NCBI GenBank assembly: GCA_022778745.1 | Contig: JALFSR010000098.1 | Coordinates: 1 to 33,078 of the forward strand | Origin: Clostridiales bacterium | GTDB lineage: Bacteria > Bacillota > Clostridia > Lachnospirales > Lachnospiraceae | Direction of reading: 5' to 3' | DNA length: 33,078 bases | Shown here: positions 32,638 through 33,078 of the stretch, piece by piece | Layout of the letters: each line of letters begins with the position of its first letter | Numbering within the stretch: position 1 is the stretch's first letter | Notes under the pieces: model-generated | Told to the model about the DNA's origin: nothing | Seen by the model: only the letters and a program-made list of their open reading frames with translations | The model's database searches: none | Position numbers and translations under genes: made by a program

Positions 32638-33078
32638 TTATTCTTCGTCATCAATTGCGTATAATTCAACCATCTTCTGAAGATGTGCATACTTTTCAGC
32701 AGCCTTCATTTCAGCGTCTGCAAACAGTTCTTCTGCTCTTTCTGGGTTGGAACGCATTAAGGATGTGTAACGAACTTCACGCTTCAGGAATTCCTTATAG
32801 CTTTCTGTTGGAGCCTTAGAATCTAACTGGAATGGATTCTTGCCCTGTGCCTTCAAACGTGGATCGAAACGGAATAAGTGCCAGTAACCAGCCTTTACTG
32901 CATCCCTTTCTTCTGTCATAGCGTTCTTTAATCCGCCCTTGATACCATGGTTGATACATGGAGCGTAAGCGATGATAATAGATGGTCCATTGTAGCTTTC
33001 TGCTTCAGAGATAGCCTTTACACACTGGTTATAATCAGCACCCATAGCGATCTGAGCTACATAGATGTAACCGTAGCT
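32638..33078 (-). CDS. nifJ: Pyruvate:ferredoxin oxidoreductase, C-terminal part (runs off window)
   Basis: The visible 146 residues are the C-terminal end of single-chain pyruvate:ferredoxin (flavodoxin) oxidoreductase, which makes acetyl-CoA, CO2 and reduced ferredoxin. The frame is open across the right edge (SYGYIYVAQIAMGADYNQCV). ESYNGPSIIIAYAPCINHGI contains the conserved Cys and PCINHG segment of the last cluster and thiamine-proximal domain. GLKNAMTEERDAVKAGYWHLFRFDP and PTESYKEFLKREVRYTSL follow. The C-terminus ends VELYAIDDEE. The gene is the main route from pyruvate to acetyl-CoA in this type of organism and feeds Re-citrate synthase. A strong terminator follows. Confidence 0.95.
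   Translation of the reverse strand, partial: SYGYIYVAQIAMGADYNQCVKAISEAESYNGPSIIIAYAPCINHGIKGGLKNAMTEERDAVKAGYWHLFRFDPRLKAQGKNPFQLDSKAPTESYKEFLKREVRYTSLMRSNPERAEELFADAEMKAAEKYAHLQKMVELYAIDDEE

Overview
The window is about 33 kb of AT-rich DNA from an anaerobic, spore-forming member of the Bacillota, most likely a Lachnospiraceae-type Clostridium relative. The evidence is the combination of pyruvate:ferredoxin oxidoreductase, a Re-type citrate synthase, a eukaryotic-type NADP isocitrate dehydrogenase, a SpoIID-like and a GerA-type sporulation protein, a LoaP-type antiterminator, DUF4364 and strong AGGAGG ribosome binding sites. It is mostly ordinary chromosome, with several small elements that are less ordinary.

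Layout, left to right. The left edge carries the start of an IS630-family transposase. Next come rpmE (L31) with a hairpin in its leader, and a minus-strand operon of malic enzyme, TIGR01212 radical SAM protein and DUF4364 protein. Divergent from it is rho, which has a ~200-residue low-complexity insert built partly from 12-residue repeats. After a two-way terminator come an ECF transporter S component, icd, a SpoIID/LytB protein, a 6S RNA with its own promoter and terminator, a D,D-carboxypeptidase, a Nat-type ABC exporter, a GntR/FCD regulator and Re-citrate synthase. The citrate synthase promoter has a 22-bp perfect palindrome over its -10 box.

From 16.5 to 20 kb is an eroded region: a 5'-truncated subtilisin remnant, a frameshifted small membrane protein, and an intact CpsB/CpsC/CpsD-type exopolysaccharide control module without glycosyltransferases. 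Then follow a plus-strand lipoprotein carboxypeptidase, a UvrD-type helicase with gltX, and a divergent iron-containing alcohol dehydrogenase with a Rex-like site in its promoter. The minus-strand group feoA-feoB-thrE-thrE2 is interrupted between its last two genes by a 183-bp MITE-like element. The right end has an orphan GerA-family protein preceded by a possible small ORF whose ribosome binding site lies in a hairpin loop, an orphan loaP with tandem promoters, and the 3' end of nifJ.

Metabolically, Re-citrate synthase and isocitrate dehydrogenase fit an oxidative half-TCA route to 2-oxoglutarate, with malic enzyme and PFOR around the pyruvate node and the alcohol dehydrogenase as an electron outlet. 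The best candidates for something new are the MITE-like repeat family, the Rho insert, the citrate synthase operator and the hairpin-loop small ORF. I see no CRISPR array, defence island, prophage, tRNA or rRNA gene.
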